From contig MWCY01000026.1 in assembly GCA_002070275.1 (NCBI GenBank), forward strand, positions 1-41,701: a stretch of DNA of 41,701 nucleotides. Reading direction: 5' to 3'. The DNA is from Candidatus Hydrogenedentes bacterium ADurb.Bin170. GTDB taxonomy: Bacteria > Hydrogenedentota > Hydrogenedentia > Hydrogenedentales > CAITNO01. The notes below the pieces were generated by a model. That model worked only from the letters and a program-made list of their open reading frames with translations, did no database searches and was not told the DNA's origin. Below, in pieces: positions 33,327 through 40,857 of this stretch; the stretch's first letter is position 1; each line of letters opens with the position of its first letter. Position numbers and translations under genes: made by a program.

Positions 33327-33641
33327 TCAGGAGCCTTCTTTTTCAGAAGAGCCGCTGTCAGAAGAAGAACTGTCGGACTTTTCTTTCTCTTTGCTGCATT
33401 TCTCGCTGCAGTCTTTTTTATCAACGGCTTTTTCTTTGGAGCACTCGCCACTTACCGGGCAGGCAGGCGCTGCCGCCGCTGCAACGGGACAGGACGCGCT
33501 CTTTGCACAGGCTGACTTGCAACAGCTGCCAGCTTTGGCGGAATTTCCATCTTCTGCTACTGCCATCATAGAAAAGGCAGCAACCATCATCACAACAGCC
33601 AAGACAGAGACCATGCTTACTACACGCATATTCTTTTTCAT
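33327..33641 (-). CDS. Small secreted cysteine-rich protein
   Basis: 104 residues. Residues 1-30 are a signal peptide ending at AVAED. The mature part has eight cysteines (C40, C41, C45, C51, C61, C67, C78, C82) in the order CCKSACAKSASCPV, ACPVSGECSKE and CSEKCSKEKE, and ends in a Ser/Asp/Glu-rich tail. Paired cysteines with Lys, Ala and Pro between them and few aromatic residues suggest metal binding or dense disulfides, as in metallothionein-like or small surface proteins. I do not recognise a named family. AAGGAG lies 9 nt before the ATG, and the hairpin at 33236 ends the transcript, so this is a real monocistronic gene. The 246-nt upstream region to 33887 also holds the promoter of the opposite gene and a small hairpin at 33794-33809. 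Confidence 0.78.
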   Translation of the reverse strand: MKKNMRVVSMVSVLAVVMMVAAFSMMAVAEDGNSAKAGSCCKSACAKSASCPVAAAAAPACPVSGECSKEKAVDKKDCSEKCSKEKEKSDSSSSDSGSSEKEGS

Positions 33642-33829
33642 GTTTTCTTTCTCCTTGGTTTACGCTAACAACCTTTTGTTTAGCATGCTGATCATACAAA
33701 CAACACAAACTTGGTTTTTATTCGCAAAAACTGTTTATTTGTAAAATGTTTTTTCCGTCCTCGTATAACAGTGAAACTGAGAGGATTGAAACCCCTGTCT
33801 AATGACAGGATCATATGTTTTCATGTTTT

Positions 33830-33858
33830 TTGATTCAACGGGCACAGGGTACTATAAT
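33830..33858 (+). promoter_or_regulatory. Promoter of the Gfo/Idh/MocA gene at 33888
   Basis: TTGATT (33830-33835), a 17-nt spacer and a perfect TATAAT (33853-33858). The start near 33865 leaves a 23-nt leader. A 6-bp hairpin (CCTGTC-TAAT-GACAGG, 33794-33809) lies just upstream of the -35 and could bind a regulator. Confidence 0.65.
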
Positions 33859-33887
33859 TCAGTAAGCAACTATTGAGGAGAATCAAC

Positions 33888-35345
33888 ATGCCCCCTATCA
33901 CACGCCGACAGTTCCTGCAATCAGCCACGCTCCTTGCCGGCAGCGCTCTGCTGACGCATCCTTTGAAAGTCTCTGCCCGTGTTATCGGCGCCAATGACCG
34001 CCTGCGTATCGCCGTTGCGGGGCTCAATGGCCGGGGTCAGGCGCATATCAGCGGCTGGCTTGAGCAGAATAACGTTGAAATCGCCTATCTGATTGACCCG
34101 GAAGCGCGGGTGCTTGCCCGTGCTCTGAAAGCTTTTGAGAAAAAAGCAGGCGGTCACCCTGTTCCCAAAGGGGTCGCCGATATCAGAGAAGCTTTGAACG
34201 ATCCTGAACTGGATGCTATATCCATTGCCACACCCAACCACTGGCATTCTCTGATGACCATTTGGGGCGCACAGGCAGGCAAACATGTGTATGTGGAAAA
34301 ACCGATGAGCCATGATATCGGAGAAGGCCGTGTGGTTGTCGCCGCCCAGAAGAAATACGGGGTGGTCATTCAGCATGGTACTCAGGCGCGCAGCAATCTG
34401 CATACGGCAGGACTTCACGAGGCTATTCATGCAGGAAAATTCGGTCGTTTAAAAATTGCCTACGGTTACTGCTGTAAACCCCGGGCAAGCATCAAATTTG
34501 CAGAACCTGCCGAACCGCCGGAATATCTGGACTGGAATCTTTGGTGCGGCCCGGCGAAAGTGGAACACTACCACCGCAATTATGTGCCTTATAACTGGCA
34601 CTGGTTCTGGAATACGGGCAACGGCGACCTGAACAATCAGGGCACCCATCAGCTGGATGTCGCGCGATGGGCAATTGACCCCGATCAGACCCATCCGGTA
34701 CGTGCCATGGCAATAGGCGGCCGCTTTCAGTGGAATGATCAGGGCGAGACACCCAACACCATGTTCAGCCTGGCTGAGTATCCCAATGGTCAGATGGTAT
34801 TTTTCAATGTCCGCAATGTGAATTATAGCGGCTATGAAAATCAGGTGGAAAATGAATATTATTTTGAAGACGGCGGCAAAATCATCCGGGATAAATACTA
34901 CCCAAAAGGGAGCAGCCAGGGAGAACCGATCGACGTGCCGGACGGAAAAGTGACGCCCGGAGGCAATTGGGCAAGTTTTATTACGGCCTGTCGTGCCGGT
35001 GATCCGTCTCTGGCAAACGGCAATGCGCAGGAATCCCATTACAGCTGTGTTCTGGGGCACCTGATCAACAATTCCTATCGTCTTGGTGTAAAAGCACCCT
35101 TCAATGTAAAATCAGGAAATTTCGGTGATAATAAAGAAGCCTATGAGCACTTTGCGCGGCTCCATGAAATTATGAGCAAAGGGGTCGGTATCCCCGAAAA
35201 CGGTAATGAGTATACCGTCGGGCCCTGGCTGACCTTCGATCCTGAAACAGAAACCCATACAGGCGCTTTCAGCACGGAGGCAACGGCATTGTTAAAAGAT
35301 GCCAACCGCGCGGGATTTGAAATTCCTGCCGCCGCCGAGGTGTAA
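33888..35345 (+). CDS. Tat-exported Gfo/Idh/MocA family oxidoreductase
   Basis: 485 residues from the ATG at 33888, preceded by GAGGAG at 7 nt; the TTG start five codons earlier overlaps that site and is rejected. The Tat signal is TRRQFLQSATLLAGSALL. NAD(P) binds at VAGLNGRGQAHI, and the catalytic motif is VEKPMSHDIGEG, preceded by TPNHWHSLM. The second domain has WFWNTGNGDLNNQGTHQLD, which marks the long subfamily of 430-490 residues common in Planctomycetes and Verrucomicrobia. The reaction is not known; family members dehydrogenate or epimerise sugars using NAD(P). It has its own strong promoter and is followed after 113 nt by the glycosyltransferase fusion. Confidence 0.92.
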   Translation: MPPITRRQFLQSATLLAGSALLTHPLKVSARVIGANDRLRIAVAGLNGRGQAHISGWLEQNNVEIAYLIDPEARVLARALKAFEKKAGGHPVPKGVADIREALNDPELDAISIATPNHWHSLMTIWGAQAGKHVYVEKPMSHDIGEGRVVVAAQKKYGVVIQHGTQARSNLHTAGLHEAIHAGKFGRLKIAYGYCCKPRASIKFAEPAEPPEYLDWNLWCGPAKVEHYHRNYVPYNWHWFWNTGNGDLNNQGTHQLDVARWAIDPDQTHPVRAMAIGGRFQWNDQGETPNTMFSLAEYPNGQMVFFNVRNVNYSGYENQVENEYYFEDGGKIIRDKYYPKGSSQGEPIDVPDGKVTPGGNWASFITACRAGDPSLANGNAQESHYSCVLGHLINNSYRLGVKAPFNVKSGNFGDNKEAYEHFARLHEIMSKGVGIPENGNEYTVGPWLTFDPETETHTGAFSTEATALLKDANRAGFEIPAAAEV

Positions 35346-35368
35346 GCACATCATCGGGTGAACACTTT

Positions 35369-35396
35369 TTGACAGTACATCGCACTGTAATGTAAG
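35369..35396 (+). promoter_or_regulatory. Candidate promoter of the glycosyltransferase-methyltransferase gene
   Basis: A perfect TTGACA (35369-35374) is followed after 16 nt by TGTAAG (35391-35396), a weak -10. The start would be near 35403, 56 nt before the ATG. The Shine-Dalgarno region of the gene is poor (TAAAGACACTAT). Confidence 0.4.
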
Positions 35397-35458
35397 CGTA
35401 TGCGTTTTATACGCCTTGAAATCCTTTTAACAACTTTGATTCATAGTAAAGACACTAT

Positions 35459-36727
35459 ATGAGCAGCTCTTCCACGCTGGATCTTGCCGTTGTTCTTCCA
35501 TGCCTGAACGAAGGAGCGAATCTGCGGCTCCTTCTCCCCCGCATTCAGACAGTCCTTGCCGATCTTGCGGCATCAAGCCACATCTATGTTATTGACGGAG
35601 GCAGCAGCGACGATACCGTCACGACTGCCGAGGCTTTCGGCGCCACAGTCATCATTCAGCGCGGAAAAGGATATGGCGGCGCTATCCGCACCGCTTTTGA
35701 GGATATTCAGGCGACCTGGCTATTGACGATGGATGCCGATTTTTCTCACCACCCGGTTTGCATAAAATATCTTTTTTCACGGCGGTACGATGCGGAAGTG
35801 GTTATTGCGTCCCGTCATGTGTATCAGGGCTACGGCGATATGCCTTTAAGCAGGCGTATTCTGAGCGGATCACTCAACCGGGTTTTTGCAAAAGTACTCA
35901 GCATGAAAGTTGGGGATCTCTCCAGCGGTTTCCGCCTCTATCACCGCAATGCCATTGCCGGGCTCGAACTCACCTATGAGACCTATGCCGTCCTTCAGGA
36001 GATACTGGTGCAGGCATACTGTGAAGGATTCCGTGTTGCCGAAGAGCCCTTTCACTATCTGCCGAGGCTTCACGGAGCCAGCCATGCCCGGGTGTTTCAA
36101 TTCGGCGTTGTCTATATGAAAGCCCTTCGTGCACTCTGGAAACGAAGAAATTCGTCAGACAGCGCCGACTATGAAACCCGTGCTTTTTACAGCCTCATCC
36201 CCTTGCAGCGATGGTGGCAGCGACGCAGATACAGGCTCCTGCGTGATCTCGTTGGCGACCGCATGCAGATGCTTGATGTGGGCTGCGGATCGAGCCAGAT
36301 ACTGAACTGCATGCCTCAGATGGTGGGCATTGACTGTCGCCACAGCAAGCTGAGGTTTATGCGCAGGACTGCCAGAAATCTCGCCAATGCCGACGCCGCC
36401 GCTCTTCCCTTTCGGGACAACTTTTTTGAAACCATTTTGCTGTCGCAGGTACTCATGTATGTTGAGGACCCCGCTGAAGTGATTAGGGAGCTGTTCCGAT
36501 GCCTGAAGCCTGGCGGAGAGCTGATCGTGGGGGTGCCTGACTCCGGGAAATGGCAATGGCGGCTGCTGGGAAGCATTTACGGACTTTTGCATCCGGACGG
36601 CAGAAAAGGGAAACGGTTCACCGGTGAAGAACTGAAGCGACTGCTGGGGCAAAATGGCTTTCACATTGAAGAAAGCCGGTATATTCTGGGCGCAGAACTG
36701 ATTTTGCTGGCGCGTAAAAGCGCGTAG
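35459..36727 (+). CDS. Fusion: GT2 glycosyltransferase (DPM1-like) and SAM methyltransferase
   Basis: 422 residues. Residues 8-230 are a GT2 domain of the dolichol/polyprenyl-phosphate mannosyltransferase group: VVLPCLNEGANL, VIDGGSSDDTV, RGKGYGGAIR, the metal-binding MDADFSHHP, and SGFRLYHRNA. Residues 265-420 are a class I methyltransferase: MLDVGCGSSQI (SAM loop), VGIDCRHSK, ADAAALPF and LKPGGELIVGVPD. The first part would load a sugar on a polyprenyl phosphate or a similar acceptor, and the second could methylate the product or another glycan. There is no membrane segment, so it works at the cytoplasmic face. Both domains are also found as separate proteins; the fusion is in one continuous frame with no sign of a sequencing join. 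Confidence 0.88.
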   Translation: MSSSSTLDLAVVLPCLNEGANLRLLLPRIQTVLADLAASSHIYVIDGGSSDDTVTTAEAFGATVIIQRGKGYGGAIRTAFEDIQATWLLTMDADFSHHPVCIKYLFSRRYDAEVVIASRHVYQGYGDMPLSRRILSGSLNRVFAKVLSMKVGDLSSGFRLYHRNAIAGLELTYETYAVLQEILVQAYCEGFRVAEEPFHYLPRLHGASHARVFQFGVVYMKALRALWKRRNSSDSADYETRAFYSLIPLQRWWQRRRYRLLRDLVGDRMQMLDVGCGSSQILNCMPQMVGIDCRHSKLRFMRRTARNLANADAAALPFRDNFFETILLSQVLMYVEDPAEVIRELFRCLKPGGELIVGVPDSGKWQWRLLGSIYGLLHPDGRKGKRFTGEELKRLLGQNGFHIEESRYILGAELILLARKSA

Positions 36728-36762
36728 AGCGGTCTCTAATCATCCGGATGTATCAGAGCGCT
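36728..36762. repeat. Hairpin between convergent genes
   Basis: AGCG-gt-CTCT (36728-36737) pairs with AGAG-CGCT (36755-36762) around a loop that contains the palindrome CATCCGGATG. It spans the convergent gene ends and overlaps the end of the minus-strand gene. There is no T tract, so any termination role is uncertain. Confidence 0.35.
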
Positions 36763-38981
36763 GTCAGTTCCAGGGAAGACAGTTTGACAGATACTGCTTC
36801 CGTCTTGCACAACGACACTGACATCCGGTACGCAGAGGGCACGGGGACCGGGGCAAGGTGCGCTTTAGCAGGAACAGGTGACGCCTCCGGCTGATTCGGG
36901 ACAGTGGTAAGCAGTGAGCCGGGCACTTCCAGATCAATACTGCAATCCGGTCTCAGAGAATACTTGCCCTGTTCCTGTCCCGCAATTCTCACAATCACTT
37001 CTGTTTCCGTCTGTGTATTCGAAAAATACAGTTGCAGCCGGTAATTCTTTGCCGGATCGGCCAGGGGCAGTGTAATTGTGCCCACAGACTCGACAAGAAC
37101 GTGCTCCCTTTCACCATCAGGCGCCCAGCCTTCATCGAAAAATTGCCGGCCTGTACCTGCCATGCCGCAGCTGTACAGTTTCCACGGAAGACAATTATCA
37201 AGGAGTACTCTTTTTACTCCTTTGCCTGTATAGCTGTTGCCTGTAAAAGTCCATGACGAATCATACCAGGAAAATCCCGATACGGCATATTCGTACAGAG
37301 CCCCTTTACCCCGGTTCGTGTATTCCGACGTGTAAAAATGGCGGATGCGTGGCCTGCTGCCGGGCTGTAAAAGCGATTCTCCGCCGTAGCTGCCTGCAGT
37401 CTCGAGACCTGCACTTTCCAGCAAGGTAGGCGCAATGTCAAGAAGAGATACAGGGCGGTCTGACACTTGAAAGCCTCCGCTTTGCCCCATCGGCTTAAAT
37501 AAAACAAGGGGAATAGCACGCACTTTTTTAGCAAAGCTGCCAAGGGGCGGCTCTGCCGGCTTATTACCGGCACTGTAGTTACCATAATGAATATTGCTGT
37601 TTGTCCACTGCAGACCGTGGTCGCCCACAATCATCAGGGCTGTTCTGTCGTAAATGCCCAATCGCTGCAGCGACCCGGTCATATCTTCGATTAGCTCTGC
37701 CAGTATTTCAGCAATACGACTCACATTTTCACGTGTATCCGGCACTTTCTTTCCGTCGAGATACTGAGGATCATGAAGCCCCTGCAGGTGATAGACAAGA
37801 AAACGCGGCTCCGAAAAGGCAACACGTCTCTGGCTTTTCAGGTCTTTACGAAATATATCTCTATCGAGATTGGCGGGAACATCCATAATAAAGTTTGAGT
37901 AAACAGCGTCTTTGCAGAGGTGCGGCACAGCCTGAAAAAGAGATGTCCAAAGCAGCTGCCGTACCTCTTTGCCGTAATAGGGCGTGAAGTCTTCTCCGTC
38001 GCTTTTGTAATTGTCGGCAAACGATTTCAGAAACTCCGGGCGGTACATACTTTGTGCCAGCGTAAAATAATTGTAAATGCCCACCGAGTACCCGGCATCA
38101 TGCAGCTTCGCCGGAACTGAAAAGGTTTTATAAGCGTTTTGCAGGTAGGCTGTATAGGAGCCTTCATTATTGTAGTGCTGTCCGCTCATGATTGCAGGAA
38201 GAGAACGATGCGTATAATAATCTGTGGCGAGCGCATCCGGATAATACGTAAACCCGGGCAGTTTTTTCGCGTAGTCCGGATTCTTTTCCAGATACTCATT
38301 AAAGTAATCGGACTGGAAAGCGTCAAGGATCAGCAGAATAATGTTTGACCGGCTGGAATAACTGAAGGCATTTCGCCAGCTGAGTGTTATGCTTTCAGAA
38401 GTACCTGTCCCGGCAATACGTTCGCGGGGCTGTGCTACGGAAAAAACCAGATTTCCTGCGGTGAAAAACAAAAAAACGAGAAAAACGTTTTTAAAAAGCC
38501 CTGGCTTTTTTCGGGCGATTCCGAAGCACAACGCCGCCAGGCTCAGCCAGATCAGCCCGTCAAAAGCGCGCCCGTCACGCAGATGAATCTCCAGGGGAGA
38601 ACCGTCAAAAGAGCCGTAATGCCAGCTGAGCAGCTGGCTCTGCACCCAGGTGCTGAGCAAAATGAAGGCAAGCACAGGAATCAGAAAGTTCTTTATGCGG
38701 GAGCCGGAAAAATACAGAATAAAAAAGAGCAGCACGGCTGCCGCCGCTGCTATGCCCGCCAAATAGAGAAGCATGGTACCTGATGTGCTATAAAATTCCT
38801 GCAGATTATTGAGGAATAAAAGCAGCGGCACAGAAACAAGAAGATGCAGCGGCAAGGCAACAGATGCTGCGATCAAATCTGAAAAATTGTATTTATATTC
38901 GCCTCGCCCGGCCTTTTCCTGCACCAGTTCAGTGCATTTTGCAAATTCGGTTGTATTTTTATCCACATCGCTTCTGTTCAT
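36753..38981 (-). CDS. Membrane sulfatase-fold protein (LTA synthase/phosphoglycerol transferase-like)
   Basis: 742 residues from the ATG at 38981 (a GTG two codons upstream is equally possible; neither has a clear ribosome site). Four or five membrane segments lie in the first ~175 residues. The extracellular catalytic domain has the alkaline-phosphatase-superfamily motifs: NIILLILDAFQSDYF (metal Asp), TDYYTHRSLPAIMSG with the likely Thr nucleophile, and MIVGDHGLQW (Asp-His metal pair). This layout matches lipoteichoic acid synthase and the phosphoethanolamine or phosphoglycerol transferases that modify envelope glycolipids and glycans. The substrate is unknown. The C-terminal ~130 residues are an extra beta-rich domain. 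It converges with the GT2-methyltransferase gene, which may act in the same envelope pathway. Confidence 0.82.
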   Translation of the reverse strand: MNRSDVDKNTTEFAKCTELVQEKAGRGEYKYNFSDLIAASVALPLHLLVSVPLLLFLNNLQEFYSTSGTMLLYLAGIAAAAAVLLFFILYFSGSRIKNFLIPVLAFILLSTWVQSQLLSWHYGSFDGSPLEIHLRDGRAFDGLIWLSLAALCFGIARKKPGLFKNVFLVFLFFTAGNLVFSVAQPRERIAGTGTSESITLSWRNAFSYSSRSNIILLILDAFQSDYFNEYLEKNPDYAKKLPGFTYYPDALATDYYTHRSLPAIMSGQHYNNEGSYTAYLQNAYKTFSVPAKLHDAGYSVGIYNYFTLAQSMYRPEFLKSFADNYKSDGEDFTPYYGKEVRQLLWTSLFQAVPHLCKDAVYSNFIMDVPANLDRDIFRKDLKSQRRVAFSEPRFLVYHLQGLHDPQYLDGKKVPDTRENVSRIAEILAELIEDMTGSLQRLGIYDRTALMIVGDHGLQWTNSNIHYGNYSAGNKPAEPPLGSFAKKVRAIPLVLFKPMGQSGGFQVSDRPVSLLDIAPTLLESAGLETAGSYGGESLLQPGSRPRIRHFYTSEYTNRGKGALYEYAVSGFSWYDSSWTFTGNSYTGKGVKRVLLDNCLPWKLYSCGMAGTGRQFFDEGWAPDGEREHVLVESVGTITLPLADPAKNYRLQLYFSNTQTETEVIVRIAGQEQGKYSLRPDCSIDLEVPGSLLTTVPNQPEASPVPAKAHLAPVPVPSAYRMSVSLCKTEAVSVKLSSLELTAL

Positions 38982-38993
38982 AAACACACCAAA

Positions 38994-39022
38994 TTGACTT
39001 GCCGGCCGGAATATGATAGTAT
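38994..39022 (+). promoter_or_regulatory. Promoter of the candidate small RNA
   Basis: TTGACT (38994-38999), a 17-nt spacer and TAGTAT (39017-39022). The start would be near 39029. It overlaps the divergent promoter of the sulfatase-fold gene, so the two units may compete for polymerase. Confidence 0.45.
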
Positions 39023-39040
39023 GTAGATCTGTTTAGTCAA
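39013..39040 (-). promoter_or_regulatory. Promoter of the sulfatase-fold membrane protein
   Basis: On the minus strand TTGACT (39035-39040), a 16-nt spacer and TATCAT (39013-39018). The start would be near 39005, about 25 nt before the ATG. Confidence 0.55.
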
Positions 39041-39150
39041 GATAAAGACAGGTCGTTTGGAAAAGTCATAGCACAAACCTTGTGCACCGTTCGCTGCCAC
39101 CCACAAACACGCATGCCCCACCCTTTTGGCGGACGGTGCACTCTTTTTTT
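39029..39150 (+). ncRNA. Candidate small RNA of about 122 nt
   Basis: No open frame with a ribosome site lies here, but the stretch has a promoter in front and an intrinsic terminator behind, both on the plus strand, and no plus-strand gene follows. The 3' half is a long hairpin whose 34-nt loop has two C-rich patches (CCACCC at 39096-39101 and CCCCACCC near 39116-39123). Such patches could pair with G-rich ribosome-binding sites, as in several known regulatory RNAs. It matches no RNA family that I recognise (not 6S, tmRNA, SRP RNA or RNase P). Confidence 0.45.
39082..39150 (+). terminator. Rho-independent terminator of the candidate small RNA
   Basis: GTGCACCGT-T-CGC (39082-39094) pairs with GCG-G-ACGGTGCAC (39129-39141), 13 positions including one T-G pair, followed directly by TCTTTTTTT (39142-39150). 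On the opposite strand no T tract follows, so it does not serve glyQS. Confidence 0.7.
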
Positions 39151-39196
39151 ATCTGCCGTTTCAGGGAAGCCCGGCTTGCGATAAAAAAGCTGCTCT

Positions 39197-40498
39197 TTAA
39201 AAACAGACCGGCCGGATGGAACACTGCTTTAAAATATATGCCGGGACTTCAGATACAGGCATGCGCACCTGCTCCATACTGTCCCGCTCCCTGATCGTAA
39301 CTGTGTCATTCTCTTTGGTCTCATAATCAATGCAGACACAGTAAGGCGTGCCCACTTCATCCATGCGGCGATACCGCCGTCCGATTGCACCGGCCTGATC
39401 ATAATAAGTGGTAAAGAATCCGCGCCACTTCTTCTCCAGGCCTTCGGCAATTTCCGCCAGACCGTCTTTTTTTACCAAAGGAAGAACAGCTGCTTTAATA
39501 GGCGCCAGTTTCGGATGAAAGCGCATTACCACGCGCATCTCGTCATTCACTGTTTCTTCAGAATAGGCATCACAGAGCACCGCCAAAGTTGTACGATCCG
39601 CCCCGGCAGAGGGTTCAATCACTGTCGGAAAAAAGCGTTCTTTCAGTTCTGCATCAAAGTAACTGAGGTCTTTTCCGGAGTGCTTGCTGTGCTGGGTCAA
39701 GTCGTAACAGCCTCTGTTTGCAAGCCCCTGCAGTTCTCCCCATCCGAAGGGAAAATCATATTCAACATCGATAGTCCGTTTAGAATAATGTGCCAAAGTT
39801 TCTTTGGGATGTTCAAACCATCGCAGTTTATCTTCCTTAAGCCCGAGGTTCAGGTACCACGCCCAGATATCCTTCTGCCAGCGATCAAACCAGAGTTCTT
39901 CCTCTTCTTCTTTGCAGAAGAACTCAATCTCCATCTGTTCAAATTCGCGGCTCCGGAAAATAAAATTCCGGGGATTCACTTCATTGCGGAAACTTTTTCC
40001 CACTTGTGCAATGCCGAAGGGGACCTTGACACGTGTGGAAGAACAGACATCTTTAAAGTCCACGAAAATTGACTGGCAGGTTTCGGGACGCAGATAAGTT
40101 TCCACGCCAGTATCCTCGCTCACCCCCATTTTAGTCCGGAGCATGCTGTTGAATGCCCGTGGCTCGGACAGTTCGCCTCCGCACTCGGGGCAGGTATCCT
40201 GCTCCAGATGATCCTGGCGAAAGCGTTTTTTACACTCTTTGCAGTCCACAAGAATATCATGAAACTGTTCAACATGCCCGCTTGCCTCCCAGACACCGGG
40301 ATGCATAAGGATGCTGGCATCAAGACCCACCACATCATCCCGCGAAAGCACAAAGGTATACCACCAGTGCTCTTTCAGATTACGCTTGAGTTCCACGCCG
40401 AGGGGACCGAAATCCCAGCAGCCGTTGATGCCACCGTAAATGCCGCTGGATTGGAAAATAAAGCCTTTTCGTTTGCACAGACTAACCAGTTTTTCCAC
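39197..40498 (-). CDS. glyQS: Glycyl-tRNA synthetase, single-chain class II (alpha2) type
   Basis: 433 residues. The class II motifs are present: the N-terminal RKGFIFQSSGIYGGINGCWD, motif 1-2 region IAQVGKSFRNEVNPRNFIFR with the ATP-binding arginine, and motif 3 EPSAGADRTTLAVL. A Cys-rich insert (CKECKKRFRQD then CPECGGE) is a zinc-type element. The anticodon-binding domain is at the end (PIKAAVLPLVKKDG, GAIGRRYRRMDEVGTPYCV, RERDSMEQVRM). It charges tRNA-Gly in the cytoplasm and is the homodimeric type, not the separate glyQ/glyS alpha-beta type. AGGAG lies 6 nt before the ATG. No T-box motif is seen in the leader, only a hairpin. Confidence 0.96.
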   Translation of the reverse strand: MEKLVSLCKRKGFIFQSSGIYGGINGCWDFGPLGVELKRNLKEHWWYTFVLSRDDVVGLDASILMHPGVWEASGHVEQFHDILVDCKECKKRFRQDHLEQDTCPECGGELSEPRAFNSMLRTKMGVSEDTGVETYLRPETCQSIFVDFKDVCSSTRVKVPFGIAQVGKSFRNEVNPRNFIFRSREFEQMEIEFFCKEEEEELWFDRWQKDIWAWYLNLGLKEDKLRWFEHPKETLAHYSKRTIDVEYDFPFGWGELQGLANRGCYDLTQHSKHSGKDLSYFDAELKERFFPTVIEPSAGADRTTLAVLCDAYSEETVNDEMRVVMRFHPKLAPIKAAVLPLVKKDGLAEIAEGLEKKWRGFFTTYYDQAGAIGRRYRRMDEVGTPYCVCIDYETKENDTVTIRERDSMEQVRMPVSEVPAYILKQCSIRPVCF

Positions 40499-40563
40499 GT
40501 TATGCTCCTGTCCTGATGAAGATAAATCGTTTAAGCGCTTCAGTCCGCGAAAGGTGTGGGCGG

Positions 40564-40596
40564 GATAAGCCCGATTTCTGTATGCCGGGCTTAAGT
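40564..40596 (-). promoter_or_regulatory. Leader hairpin upstream of glyQS
   Basis: In the ~104-nt leader, AAGCCCG and CGGGCTT (minus strand) form a 7-bp stem with a 12-nt loop soon after the predicted start. It is not a T-box: the conserved AGGGUGGNACCGCG sequence is absent. Otherwise 40499-40600 holds nothing that I can name. Confidence 0.35.
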
Positions 40597-40608
40597 TCAG
40601 TACAGGAT

Positions 40609-40638
40609 AGTATAAAGAGGGCTCTTGAGTTTTGTCAA
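40609..40638 (-). promoter_or_regulatory. Promoter of glyQS
   Basis: On the minus strand a perfect TTGACA (40633-40638), an 18-nt spacer and TATACT (40609-40614). The start would be near 40602. Confidence 0.65.
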
Positions 40639-40740
40639 ACCTTATTTTGGAGACATCCGATATTTTTTAGTAACAACCGTCCTTAAATCGGTTTTTACGC
40701 CGCCTTCCCTGTTTTATCTGATTCTGTACGCCTCTTTCCA

Positions 40741-40810
40741 AAAAAAAGGCCGGATGCCCAGTTTACTGCTCCCCTCTCATCGGGGAAACAAAGACTCAGG
40801 ACATCCGGCC
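40741..40810 (-). terminator. Intrinsic terminator of the right-edge Gfo/Idh/MocA gene
   Basis: GGCCGGATG (minus strand, plus 40802-40810) pairs with CATCCGGCC (plus 40748-40756), followed on the minus strand by seven T (plus A at 40741-40747). The loop of about 45 nt contains an inner CCCC/GGGG hairpin. It lies about 50 nt after the gene's stop codon. Confidence 0.75.
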
Positions 40811-40857
40811 GACACTCAGTATAAACTGTTCAAAAGAAAAGTCAGGCGACCAACTAA

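Noticed and set aside
39082-39294. Short plus-strand open frame of 70 codons
   Set aside because: It runs through a terminator hairpin and into the antisense of glyQS, with no ribosome site.
40499-40602. T-box riboswitch before glyQS
   Set aside because: The leader is short and lacks the T-box consensus and the stem I specifier layout.
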